Source: Actinomortierella ambigua (Eukaryota; Mortierellomycota; Mortierellomycetes; Mortierellales; Mortierellaceae). Taken from it: a DNA stretch of 49,383 bases. Below the pieces are notes generated by a model. It made no database searches. It was given only the letters and a program-made list of their open reading frames with translations, and was not told the origin of the DNA. The translations under genes and the position numbers were made by a program. This document shows positions 1 to 10,318 of the stretch, piece by piece (position 1 is the stretch's first letter; each line of letters begins with the position of its first letter). The stretch is from assembly GCA_016098155.1 (NCBI GenBank), contig JAAAJB010000240.1, positions 1-49,383 on the forward strand, read 5' to 3'.

Positions 1-311
1 CCACCTTGCTCTCCGCCTGGCGATCTATCCTGCGCGACCACACCCACAAGACCACATGGTCGGAGGAGGAACTCTGTCAACTACTCTCCTTTGACAGACC
101 ACAGGCGAGTCCCCGCGAGCCGGACCTCCTCCCATACACTCAGCTCATCGCCTGTGGAATCCTTGGCGTGAATATGTACCGCTATGCGGTGTATCAGAAC
201 AAGCTTTTTGGACCCATGGACCTCCTCAAATATTTAGAAAACCAAATTGCCCTCACAGTAGCAGCAAGCATACCAAAAACTGTGTACCCAGCCAGAAATG
301 AAGTTGCTTGA
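1..311 (+). CDS. 3' end of an unrecognised protein gene (partial)
   Basis: An open frame runs in from the left edge and stops at 311. The last ~100 residues are visible. Codon use looks genuinely coding, with many C/G third positions such as CTC, GAG, AAC and GTG. The visible part has a polar, tryptophan-containing stretch, then a moderately hydrophobic segment (LIACGILGVNMYRYAVY) and a short tail. I do not recognise the family. The hydrophobic stretch could be a buried helix or a membrane segment. The start lies outside the window. The gene converges on NUP84, with 188 bases between the stop codons. Confidence 0.5.
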   Translation, partial: TLLSAWRSILRDHTHKTTWSEEELCQLLSFDRPQASPREPDLLPYTQLIACGILGVNMYRYAVYQNKLFGPMDLLKYLENQIALTVAASIPKTVYPARNEVA

Positions 312-499
312 GTGTATAAAGCTTTAGGATGTATGATCACTTGTTGAATAGATTCCCGTGTTGATTAAACACAAGTAGAGTAAGAAGCCCTGCACAAAAG
401 CTAGGCAAACCAGTTCAAAAAGCTTGAGGAAATGTAGAACTTAAACTTCTCCCACCATCTTACTTCCCCCCCTCTCTTCCTCCTCCAGTCTTCTATCTT

Positions 500-3400
500 T
501 TACGGCTTTGGTTGCTCCTTGATCCTCTCGAGCGACGACTGGCGAATCAGGTCCAAAAACTCCTTCAGTCGTCCAGATTGCTTCATTGCCTCACAGATCG
601 TTGCCTCGGGACCCTCGTTCCTTGGCGCTGCCACCAGCTGAACCAACTCATCCGTCGCCTGTACCAGATACTCTGGATACAGCCGTGCGCTATCGTGCAG
701 AACACGGTGCAGGCTAAACACCAGCTCGGGGATATAAAGCCGACGCAGTTGGTCCAGCTCCTTGTTCCGCCGTGCAGCATCGGCGTGGTTGTCCTTGGCC
801 GCTGCCGAAGCTGGCGACCACCGCGCCTTGAACAAGACCGGCGTCTCCAATAGCTGCACAATCGACTCCTTGGCCTTGTCCGCCAGCTCCTTGACTTCCT
901 CCTTCCAGCTTTGCTTGGTCGCATTCGAGGAAATGCTAATTGGCTCGTTTGTCAACGCGCGCTCCCACTCCTCATAGGCTAGGCGGGCGCCAAACAGGCT
1001 GCGATAGAACAGCATCTCGTACGACTGAGCCTCCACAGCGGTCGATTGGCGATAATTCTGCAACACCAACTGCTCCGACAGCACAAGCTCCTGCGGCAAC
1101 GTCTTTGACAACGCATACGCTGCGTACAAACGGCCTTGAAGCAGGTACTTGCGCATTAGCGAATTGCTGCTAAACAAAAGGTCGTTGAACGAGGGTCCCC
1201 CAACAAACGTCAGCCACTCCAATGCTCGGAACTCTGCCTTTTCCTGCTCTGAAGGCGTCTCTGTAATGCTCTTCTTCAAATTGTGTGAAGGATCGACAGC
1301 CATGACCTGGGATCAGGAAAAGAATGGAGAAAGTGAGAGAGATGATATCAGTTACGCGTGCAATCATGATGTAGAAAAAAAATCTAAAAAAAAAGTTGTT
1401 GATTCCAACACCATACCTTGCTTGATTGCGCTTCTTGGAGCGCGAGATCCGCTGTAGCCTTGAGAATGTCGTGCAGGTGCAGGCTGTGCTTGCGAATCAT
1501 CTGAACAAGCTCCCTGCGTGTAGCCAAAGGTCCAGTGATCTCTGTTTGTTTCCAAGATGAAGAATTGAATCGTTGGTGTTAGTGTCGACATAAACAGCTG
1601 GCAATGGCAATTCATTCCGTGAGCTTTGGTTCACATACTGGAGAGGTAGGATGCACAAGCCTTGGTCTGAAGGGTTGTAGGCAAGAATGAAGCATAGAGA
1701 GGAACAAACTGATACTATAAAAAATAAGAAAAGCGCGTCAGTCATACATGTTGAGCTAGATCCATAACCACGGTGCAAAGACTTTTGTTTCGACAATATA
1801 AGAACCCGATCAATATGAAAGTGGCACATACAAGTTTCCGGCCAATCAGATGGTCGACATAGGCATGGATAAAGTAGTCGCCATCCGCCTTTGGGACAGC
1901 CTCGTCTTTGGACCGCAGGAAGAGCACAAGATGGGCCATGAAGCGCAATTTTTGTGGACTCAGAATGCCTGTGCCTTCAATAGTTCCTCTGCATCGCTCT
2001 GCCAGCCTCGAAATGAGAGTTTGGGTCTGTCCAATAATAATGCTGACTTGAATCTCCTTGAACAGATCTTTGGACGACTCGCTGTAGTAAGAATAAAACG
2101 ATGTCATATGAGCAAGGGATGTCATTCCAAAAAAAAAAAAAAAAAAGAGTTAACCATTGAAGGGCAAAGGGCTTAAGCGCAGGCAGATATACAATACCGA
2201 ATGACTGAAATTTCGCTGTTCGCCAAGGACGCGAAGATCCCACGCGGCTCCATGACTCTTGGGGTAGGAAATGGCAAACCAGGCACTGAGGGCTGGCGCT
2301 TGTACTGTTCCAGCTGCCTCTGAATCTGAAATTCGATCAACGCGTTGAAGTTTGCCCATGCATGGTCCTCCCAGGTCGTGCAGACAGGAAGAACGGTCTC
2401 GATATCTCCACAAAGTGCGCCATAGACAGCCCGCTCGTAGGCGTCGGTGGAGGGGTCGGTCGCCAGGGCGTAGCAGGAAGCTTTCCAGAGATTCCGCGTC
2501 CGGTTTCCCTTGGGCGGTTTGGAATCAAAAGCCAAAGGATCAAACTGCGGTGACTCTGTGTAAAGTGCGCCTCCATCAATACTCTCTGCTCGCCAGGGTT
2601 CACCTGAATCATGGCAAGCTGTCCTGGCTTGGGCGAGCCTGCCACGCCGAAGGCACTCAAAGATTGTATGCGCCAATTGCCTCTCGCTCTCCTCATGCTG
2701 CAAGGGCAAAGGGTGGCCCTCACGCGAAACGTAATCCGGATCATGAACAGATGCATCTCGTGTGTATCGTTTCTTTTGGACATTGTTGACGAAATTTCCT
2801 GCCGTCATCTCAAGCCATGTCTTGACGGCAACAAGTCTTCTGAACGTGGGATCATACTCGAGCTCCTCCACAATCGCCCGATCCGACCACTGGCTCGCGT
2901 CCTGTCCCCGACTCCTCTCCTCCCGAGTTGAAATGTGCTCTTTGGATTGGTAAATTGACAGCAAGAGCAACCATGTCTGACTCTCAGCTAACCACACCCT
3001 GAACTCTTGAGCCGATCCGAATATTTGGTAGTCGGCGTCCGATGCTTCGCGCTGCTGCAGTCGCCTTGACCTATTGTTCGTGGTTTCAGGGACAAGAAGT
3101 AACAATCTGCTGTGAGAGGGATATCGCTAGTACGTATTTGCAACATTTAGACCAACCTAAAGTTCAGTGGTTGAACTTACCGAGTCGCACAGAAAGTTTG
3201 GTATTGTGGCAGAATGGTAAGCATGTCAATGCTATCGTCAATATTTCCACGAACATGCAGCAGTCTTTCTAGATGATCAGCAAAGGCCGAATATCCAGAG
3301 ACATCATCTCCTGGTGGACCCCAGCTGTCGTCTGTTTGCATCGCATCATCGTCTTTGCTGTCCACCGAGGTCTTTACGAAGAAGTCTCCTGCAAAAGAAC

Positions 3401-3728
3401 ATAAACGTATCCATCGTCAGTGATCTGTAAGCCGTTGTGGATCATTGCTGATAGTTCCGCATCCTTTTATCCACATACCCTTGGGCGAGCTAAAAGAAAC
3501 ACATACACACGCAAATTAAAAGGATAGGCAATATGTGAGTATACCAAGTTGACGCGCGTCACAAACAGTATGCCATGTCTATCAAGTTGGTGCTATTATC
3601 CAGCACGCAATCTAAGGGATCCATTACCTCTCATGCATCTCGACATCACCGTCCTGGGTTGTCTTGCCAAGCACATTGCGACCAATGCTGATGGACTTCT
3701 TGAGGAAGTCGTAATTGCCCGGCTCCAT
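500..3728 (-). CDS. NUP84: Nucleoporin Nup84/Nup107, Y-complex scaffold
   Basis: This is the scaffold nucleoporin of the Nup84 (Y, Nup107-160) complex, which coats the nuclear pore membrane and in yeast pairs with Nup133. Seven exons, read on the minus strand: 3628-3728, 3479-3489, 3181-3388, 2198-3109, 1832-2081, 1417-1539, 500-1306. All phases agree and give 803 residues, near the yeast length. The family signature is clear at about residues 310-370: NLWKASCYALA, then ERAVYGALCGD and VLPVCTTWEDHAWANF. The C-terminal exon carries helical repeats (HRVLHDSARLYPEYLVQATDELV) like Nup107 proteins. The N-terminus is acidic and poorly conserved, so the start at 3728 is the best ATG but not certain. 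Exon 2 is only 11 bases. It is head-to-head with COX18, 209 bases between start codons. Confidence 0.95.
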
Positions 3729-3937
3729 GTTGGGTGGCGGATCAGTGTTGATGGTCGCTGTGAAAGGTGCAGGCGTGGTGAATTTGGTGCTTGCTGGGAA
3801 GGGCGCTCCGTGACGCGCTTTTGAAGTACAGGGGCAGAGAATCTGTTTGTGCCTTTCTGTGCTCAGGACACAACCGTTAGGGTTTTACTTCCGTTGTCCG
3901 AGGCTTCTTTTTTTTTTGGCTCACTTTCATTGCATTC

Positions 3938-5351
3938 ATGTTTGCCATTCGAGCACGGCAGTCTACGTCGACTGCAGTGAGGCTATTACAACTCCCGAGA
4001 ACATCGAGGATAGGCCTCCGGCTCCAGCCTAGCACCTTTTCCGTTGAATCACAGCCTAGACAATATCGCCTCTTCTCATCCACACCACCGGTCCTCTCTC
4101 AAACAAAGTCGGAGCTTTTGACAACAGCGCCTCCAGAAGAACTAACCAGCCCCCGCCATGAATTGCTGCAAGCTTCCTCAGAGTTGGCAAAGGATCCTAC
4201 CCAGGCGAACATCCTGTTGGCCAGCGCACACTCGCTTCTTGAGGCGATCCACATGACAGGGCTGCCTTGGTGGGCAACCATCTTTTGTGCAACTTTTCTT
4301 GTTCGCACAGCCATCACCACTCCCGTCGCCATCTATCAGCAGCGCGCTGTCGGCAGGATGATGACCTTGAACCCAGTCCTGGAGGCATGGTTGCACACCC
4401 TCAAGACAAGTGTCGGTGTCGACCACAAAATCAAGGGTCGTGACTATGCTACATATAATGCCGAGATCCAGAATGCCGTGAGTATCTCTCTCCATGTTGC
4501 CTGGCGAAATGACATGCCGACTGCGAAGCCTTTTCCTACTAACATGTCGACCTTTGTCTTGTCTTACTAATCTGGAAAATAGTATCGAGCCAAGGTGAAA
4601 GAGCTCTATTCAGCATACAACTGCAATCCACGGGTCAGTTTCCTGCTGCCTTGGGTTCAGATCCCTCTATTTATCACCATGTCCCTCGCGATCCGTGGCA
4701 TGGCAGGATATCCTCTCCCCTTCTTGGGCGACTCGAGTCTGTCGGTCGAACCTGACTTTGCGACAGGTGGTGCACTTTGGTTTCTTGACCTCACAGCCGC
4801 CGATCCCACTTGGATCACACCTGTAGCCGTCGGTGCCGCAACCCTGCTCAACGTGGAGGTGTGTATTATATCTTCCGGCGCTTTTCCAGTGTGCTGGGGC
4901 TTTTTAGGCGAGAGTAGAGAAGAAAAATAACGTCTGACAACCTCTGCCTTTAAAACCCTCTTCCTTATCAATAGCTGAATGGTCGCATGCTTAACAAGAC
5001 GCCAACGCGGAATCAAATCATCTTCCGGAACGTCTTTCGTGTAATGGCTGTTTCGATGATTCCCATTGCCCATGAAGCGCCGATGGTACGTTGTTTCCAT
5101 TAGCCATGGGCTGCGGAGGAAATTTACTCATTATCTTTCAATCCCACAACGTCTTCTCCAGCTTCAAAGCGTCAGTACATTAACCTTGGTTTCGTACTGG
5201 TTTCCTATCTCCGAAATAGGCCATCTGCCTTTACTGGCTGTCATCTGCCTCGTACAGCGTAGTTCAAAACATAGCCTTCCGATCCGGAGCTGTCAGAGCA
5301 TGGCTCAAGCTTCCGCCGCTTCCTAAAAAAGCACCAGCCCCTTCATCGTAA
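3938..5351 (+). CDS. COX18: Mitochondrial inner-membrane insertase Cox18/Oxa2
   Basis: An OXA1/YidC-family insertase that in yeast exports the C-terminal tail of Cox2 across the mitochondrial inner membrane. Exons 3938-4477, 4583-4858, 4975-5085 and 5220-5351 join in phase to 352 residues. The first ~50 residues are rich in Arg/Ser/Thr, including QYRLFSSTPPV, as in a mitochondrial presequence. Next come the family blocks: TGLPWWATIFCATFLVRTAI, the helical stretch ending at the first intron, NPRVSFLLPWVQIPLFITMS, NVFRVMAVSMIPIAHEAP, and the last membrane segment ICLYWLSSASYSVVQNIAFR followed by AVRAWLKLPPLP. The last exon was fixed by choosing the AG at 5218-5219. Other reading frames there lose the final helix. 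It converges on NOPCHAP1 with 177 bases between stops. Confidence 0.9.
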
Positions 5352-5528
5352 CCACCATAGCACATGGTTTTGTCATTTGTAATAGAAAAGGAAAAAAGTT
5401 TGCACGTTAAACGATCAGATAGAATATCTGTGTTCCAATGTTCTTGTTGAGCCAAAGGCGCTCTATTTGCTAGTGTACAAAATGAAATAAGGTCTACTCC
5501 AGATACAAAGGGAAAATGAAAAAGCTGC

Positions 5529-6375
5529 TTATGCCATGGTGACATCGCCATCCTCCTCCTTGTGGGTAGTCGTGGTAGCGGCACCCTGCTTGGGTATACT
5601 AGAAGATGGGGCACCGTCAGTCTCCATCATTTGGATAATTGGCTTCGAAGACGATGAAGCCGCGGTCATGCTGCTGGTAGTCGGGGTAATGATAATATCT
5701 TCCTCTTTCACATCCTTCCGCAAGTCATAGACGCCCAGTCCAAGGTCCTGATCAAGATGAAGAGAGGTAGAAGATAGGCTGTGTTAGCTAAGAGTTCTTT
5801 CCTAGATCAACTGGCAAGAAGAAAAGGAATGGCTGGCGACGTACCATTTCAATGTATTGCTCGCCACTCTCCTCATCCACATTCTCGATGTCGACCGCTT
5901 TGGGATCCAACTGGACTTGCTTCTCCAACTCGGCGTTTGCATCCCTGATCTTTGGCAAAAAGGCTTCTAACCGCGAGATCACTATTATAAGGAGATGTTG
6001 TGAAAGTGGTTGATTAGTTAAGCCAAATAGATCTCCAGCCTGTTCCTATGCGTTTTGCCCCGCTTTGAGTGAAGATGCCTCTGATTGCTTCCCATACAAT
6101 TTGACTGGACACGAAAGGTTTTGCGTTCTCCCGGTAAAGGGATAGGGTTTATCGCCAATCCCGCGCTTCCGTCGTTTTTGAGCAAGTTAGCTATTCGAGA
6201 CACGAGGGGAAAAAACCCCATAGGTGTAAAAGAGAAAAGGCATGGTGAGAAATGGGTTTTACGAGTCAAGACATGTCGCAGACAATGTGACTGAAAATAG
6301 TCATGGGTCCAAAACCATGGGACTCATCATACCAACGCTTTCCTCCTTTGACGATAGCTCCAAAACTTTCGGCAT
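5529..6375 (-). CDS. NOPCHAP1: NOPCHAP1-like (DUF4598) snoRNP assembly chaperone
   Basis: Exons on the minus strand: 6333-6375, 5845-5981 and 5529-5747, in phase, giving 132 residues. The core after the first intron reads RLEAFLPKIRDANAELEKQV, then DIENVDEESGEQYIEMDLGLGVYDLR in two pieces across intron 2. This matches the family of human C12orf45/NOPCHAP1: a FLP-x2-xxAN helix, then an IEN/IQMD...LGVF/Y block. NOPCHAP1 links NOP58 to the R2TP/RUVBL machinery during box C/D snoRNP assembly. That role is family knowledge and not shown here. The tail is Ser/Thr-rich and acidic. The ATG at 6375 gives a 14-codon first exon that joins in phase. Identification rests on short motifs, so moderate confidence. 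Divergent from RRP45, 163 bases between start codons. Confidence 0.75.
5982..6332 (-). other. 351-base intron of the NOPCHAP1-like gene
   Basis: The longest intron of this small gene, bounded by GTATGA and TAATAG. It holds stretches able to pair (GGGATTGG...CCCTATCCC on the minus strand) but no convincing ORF. A C-box-like ATGATGA lies at its 5' end, but I find no CTGA D box downstream. Confidence 0.5.
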
Positions 6376-6538
6376 GGCTTGGCTTGTTGTTAGGGGTGGA
6401 TGGGGAGAGGGTTTAGAATGATAACGAAGCTTGTTCGCTTTTCTTTTTTTTAAAAAAAATTGTGACTGCTTCAATGTTGTTGTTTGACCTAACCTCTACA
6501 CATCTCGCACAAAAAGACCAACCATCACTCACAACAGA
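6376..6538. promoter_or_regulatory. Shared NOPCHAP1/RRP45 divergent promoter
   Basis: 163 bases separate the two start codons. The stretch is AT-rich near its middle, with a T/A run around 6441-6458. No TATA consensus is obvious. Any regulation of the two RNA-metabolism genes from this interval would be shared. Confidence 0.6.
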
Positions 6539-7716
6539 ATGAAGGAGACAGAGCCATCGAACAATGAGCGCGAGTTCTTGCTGCAGGCGCTGAAAGATGG
6601 CCACCGCATTGATGGACGCAAATTTTATGACTTTCGGACACTGCGACTCTCGTTCGGCTCGGAATTTGGTGCTGTCGAGGTGCAACTCGGAAATACAAGG
6701 TACTGGGAGGAAACAGCTAGACCAAGACTCTTTTGCTCACCTGTATTCCACAACTTTCAGAACTAGTTGAGGACCCTCCTTTTGTTTTTAACACTCAAGC
6801 ACTTTTTCCCATGGCTTTAGGGTACTTGCCAAAGTGAGCTGCGAAGTAGTCCGGCCGTACACTGATAAGCCCACAGAAGGCTTTGTCCACTTCAACACAG
6901 AAATGTCGCCCATGGCATCGTCCACCTTTGAGATTGGCAAGTAAGTGTAGCCTCTGCGCCAGTGCCGCATGAAACTCCAATGGACTGCAATTACTATTCC
7001 CTGGTGTGCACCTTTATGTCGTACTGACCATTTGTTCTCCGGTGGCTGATAGACAAACCAATGAGGAGATTCTTGTCAGTCGACTGATCGAGAAGGCACT
7101 GCGGAGGAGTCGCGCTATTGACACAGAGGGCTTGTGCATTGTTGCAGGCGAGAAGGTGAGGGGAGGAATCTTGGCAGCGATTTGCACGTTACATACAAGA
7201 GACTATATATTGTCAGCATGCTTACTCTTTCTCATTCGGCCGTTTTATTAGGTGTGGTCGGTCCGCGTAGACATCCACTTTCTGGACCATGATGGCAACT
7301 TGGTAGATGCGGCGTGTATTGCGGCTATTACAGCATTAATGCACTTCCGACGACCGGAGATTGTTGTGGACAATGGGGAGGTAACACTACTGTCGATCGA
7401 AGAGGCCAACCCGGTGCCGTTGAGCATTTACCACATTCCAATCTGCGTGTCGTTTGCATTCTTCAACAAGGGTCAGCATGTGATTGTCGACCCTACTTAT
7501 TTGGAGGAGCAAGTTAAAGAGGGCGATATGACAATGACACTCAACATCCACAAGGAGGTGTGTGCGTTGTCCAAGGCTGGCGGAATCTCGCTTGAGATGG
7601 ATCAGATCCTCCAGTGTACGCGCATCGCTGTCGTCAAGGTTACAGAGCTTACAGAGCAGATCCAGGCTGCATTGGATGCCGACGCCAAGAAGCGTAACAT
7701 CTCGCGGCGAAAGTAG
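6539..7716 (+). CDS. RRP45: Exosome core subunit Rrp45 (EXOSC9)
   Basis: An RNase PH-fold subunit of the nine-subunit RNA exosome ring, acting in 3' processing and decay of rRNA, snoRNA and mRNA in nucleus and cytoplasm. Eukaryotic ring subunits are catalytically inert. Exons 6539-6699, 6821-6940, 7053-7155 and 7252-7716 are in phase and give 282 residues. Family blocks seen: EREFLLQALKDGHRIDGRKFYDFRTLRLSFGSEFGAVEVQLGNTRV, split by intron 1; VSCEVVRPYTDKPTEGFVHFNTEMSPMAS; RLIEKALRRSRAIDTEGLCIVAGEKVW; then HFLDHDGNLVDAACIAAITAL. The last is the usual pattern of the second half of the RNase PH fold. The C-terminus is short, without a long Sm-like or acidic extension. It lies 181 bases upstream of VMA5 on the same strand. 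Confidence 0.95.
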
Positions 7717-7897
7717 TATGAATATACAACCGTTTTAGAATACACGAAAAAAAAATCCATCGTACGCGCGGGAACGTCATGAAAGTTCGCAGTCACCAGG
7801 GCCGGTTGGCTGGCTGGCTGGGTTCACTCTTTTCTCCCTTTGAAGCATCACCTGTCCATTCATTGTCTACCTGTTTCCCACTCCTCGTTGCCCTGCC

Positions 7898-10123
7898 ATG
7901 TCATACCAGTACTGGTTTGTCTCCATCCCCGGTGAGAGCAACCGCACCGTGACATTCCAGAACTTCAAGGCCAAGATTGCTAGCGCTCAAAATGATCTCA
8001 GCGAAGTCTCGCCACTCCCCATCCCTGACTTCAAGGTACCCGCGCCAACACGCCATTCACCCTCTTGCAAAGAGGAGTTCTCCAAAAGGCCTTTCCTCGG
8101 TGCAATATGGAATAGCTGTAGCCCTTGCCTAACGCCTCTTTCTCCTCTCTAAAACGGCTGTATGGTGGCCCGACGTAGATTGGTACCCTCGACACACTCG
8201 TGCTTCTCTCCGAGGATCTTGCCAAGCAGGATGTGCTCTTCGAAAACTCGGTCGTGAAGCTCGTCGACACTATCCGGTCCTTGCTCGGCCCAGAGTCGTC
8301 GACGAAACTGACCTCCACTCTGTCTGTCAATGAAAGTATGTGTCACACACCCACCTGCTCTCATCATGCTGCGTCCCCTTCTATGACTATTTTTTTTTCT
8401 CATAGAGCGATGAGAGGTGTATTTCTGTTTGCTGACCGACCTTCCCCTCCCCCCTGACGTTGTCTCACACGCACCCCCCCCCATCCCATGACCGCATTAT
8501 AGAGACAATTGACAGCTATCTCAAGACTTTCCAGTGGAACACTATGAAGTATCGAACGGATAAGTCTCTTGTCGAGCTTTCGCAGACCCTTGGCGCGGTA
8601 TGAAAACCCTTCACCTTTCCACACTCGTCATGGGCTTCGGCCAAGTGTGGCCATGGCAGCACGATACGAATTTGTGGAAGCCAATACCACCTCCTCCCTA
8701 ACACTACACTGTCCTACACGGTAAATTCATCGGCGCAATCACAATAGGAGGTATCATCGATCGACAACTTGATGAAGAACAGGCTTGCCAGCTACAGTGT
8801 CGTGAAGGGCAACTTGCAAGGCATTCAGCGCCGTGAGATGTACGCGTTTTTTTTTTTCATTACCCCTGGGCTGTGATTTGTAATGCGAATCGCCTTGTTT
8901 AAGAACAATTACTGACCTTGCCAACTCGCTCGTTTTCTTTCTTCTAGTGGCAACCTGGCTTCGAGGAACATCGTTCCATATGTCAAGAAGGCGCACGTCG
9001 TATTGGACTCTGAGTACCTCGAGACTCTGATCGTTGCAGTTCCCAAGTGCGTTTTTCAAGAACTTTTTTATATGAGATGGCTGGTTAGCATGGAACACCT
9101 GCAGAACTTCATCAATCACTCACTCTTCCAAACGCATTTTTTCTTCCAACCCGCTCTTTTTCACCATACAGGACTTTGTACAAGGAGTGGCTGAACAAAT
9201 ACGAATCTCTGACGCACATGGTGGTGCCTCGGTCTTCACAGTATGTGATTTCTTTGTGTGTAGACATGGAAGAAATGGAGAATGCGCCAGCTTGTGTTAT
9301 TTGTTCTGACATCACCACTTTGCGAATTATGAACGGATCTTATTCATAGGAAGATCGCCGAGGATGATGAGTATGGCTTGTTCACCGTCACTCTTTTCCG
9401 ACGCATTGCTGAAGATTTTACAAACAAGTGCCGTGAGGAGAGGTAAAATCCCATGGAGGCTGTGCTTTTTACAACCGCTCTTCTATATCTTTCTTCTTTC
9501 TTCTTGATATTCGGTACACTAACACCTTTTATTTTCTTACTTTATTCTTTTAACTTCAACATAACACCACACCAGATTCACTGTTCGCGATTTCAAATAC
9601 AGCGAGGACGCTCTGGAAGAGCAGCGACGGGAGCTGGAAGAGACGGGCGCGTCGGAGAAGGAGCTGTGGGCCAACTTGTTGCGCCTGGCTAAAACCAATT
9701 TTGGTGAGGTGTTCCAGGCGTGGACCCACTTGAAATGCGTGCGCGTCTTTGTCGAGTCCGTTCTGCGATATGGTTTACCACCAGATTTTGTTGGAATTGC
9801 CATCAAGGTAAAAAAAAGGGGGGGGGGGGGGAGGAGTTTGCTATTGACAAAGCGAGGTTTTTTTCTGACATCCATGAATCTAACCTGAAAATTTACTTTA
9901 AATGTTGGATTAGCCCAAGCCCAAGCAAGAAAAGAAGATTCAGGATATCTTGAAGCGGCAGTACGGCTATCTGGGTGGCTCGCCCAACGATCGCCTCGGC
10001 CACCAGGGGTCGAGCAATGAAGATACCTCTGCTGATGATGGTCTAGTGGTTGGTCTGGCAGATAAGGATTACCACCCTTTTGTATTCTTCTCGCTGAAGC
10101 TCGATGTTGAGCGGCAGTTGTAG
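7898..10123 (+). CDS. VMA5: V-type proton ATPase subunit C
   Basis: A peripheral-stalk subunit of the vacuolar proton pump. In yeast it joins the V1 head to the Vo membrane sector and is released on glucose withdrawal. Nine exons: 7898-8035, 8179-8335, 8503-8597, 8748-8839, 8948-9046, 9172-9240, 9350-9442, 9576-9807, 9914-10123. They sum to 394 residues, almost the yeast length. Landmarks: YWFVSIPGES at the N-terminus, GTLDTLVLLSEDLAKQD, the GNLASRNI block after exon 4, HMVVPRSS, DDEYGLFTVTLFRRIAEDF, and the C-terminal ESVLRYGLPPDFVGIAIKPK with DKDYHPFVFFSLKLD. It has more introns than any neighbour here. Intron 8 contains an A run followed by a G run (about 9810-9831). It converges on the LD/PNUTS-like gene, 195 bases apart. 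Confidence 0.97.
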
Positions 10124-10318
10124 ATTGTCCCTTCCCATTCTTCCCCTCAGGAATCGGAGAGACGCTCTGAGCTACATCACACACGATCACTCCGCTCCAT
10201 CGCCCCTCACCCACTTTTTTTTTCTCGATTCACACGTTCCTATCCACCTTTGAACCCCTTTGCTCATTTTAAAAATGTACGTCAAAATGCTAACTTTAGT
10301 GAAGGGACATGTCTATGT

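Noticed and set aside
3546..3579. Apparent second exon of NUP84 (HGILFVTRVNL)
   Set aside because: It has AG and GT borders, but including it breaks the phase to the next exon. Going from 3628 to the 11-base exon keeps frame throughout.
5165..5326. Alternative COX18 last exon starting at the AG near 5160
   Set aside because: It gives a sequence without the last family helix and with a different tail. The acceptor at 5218-5219 restores ICLYWLSSASYSVVQNIAFR and the family-like end.
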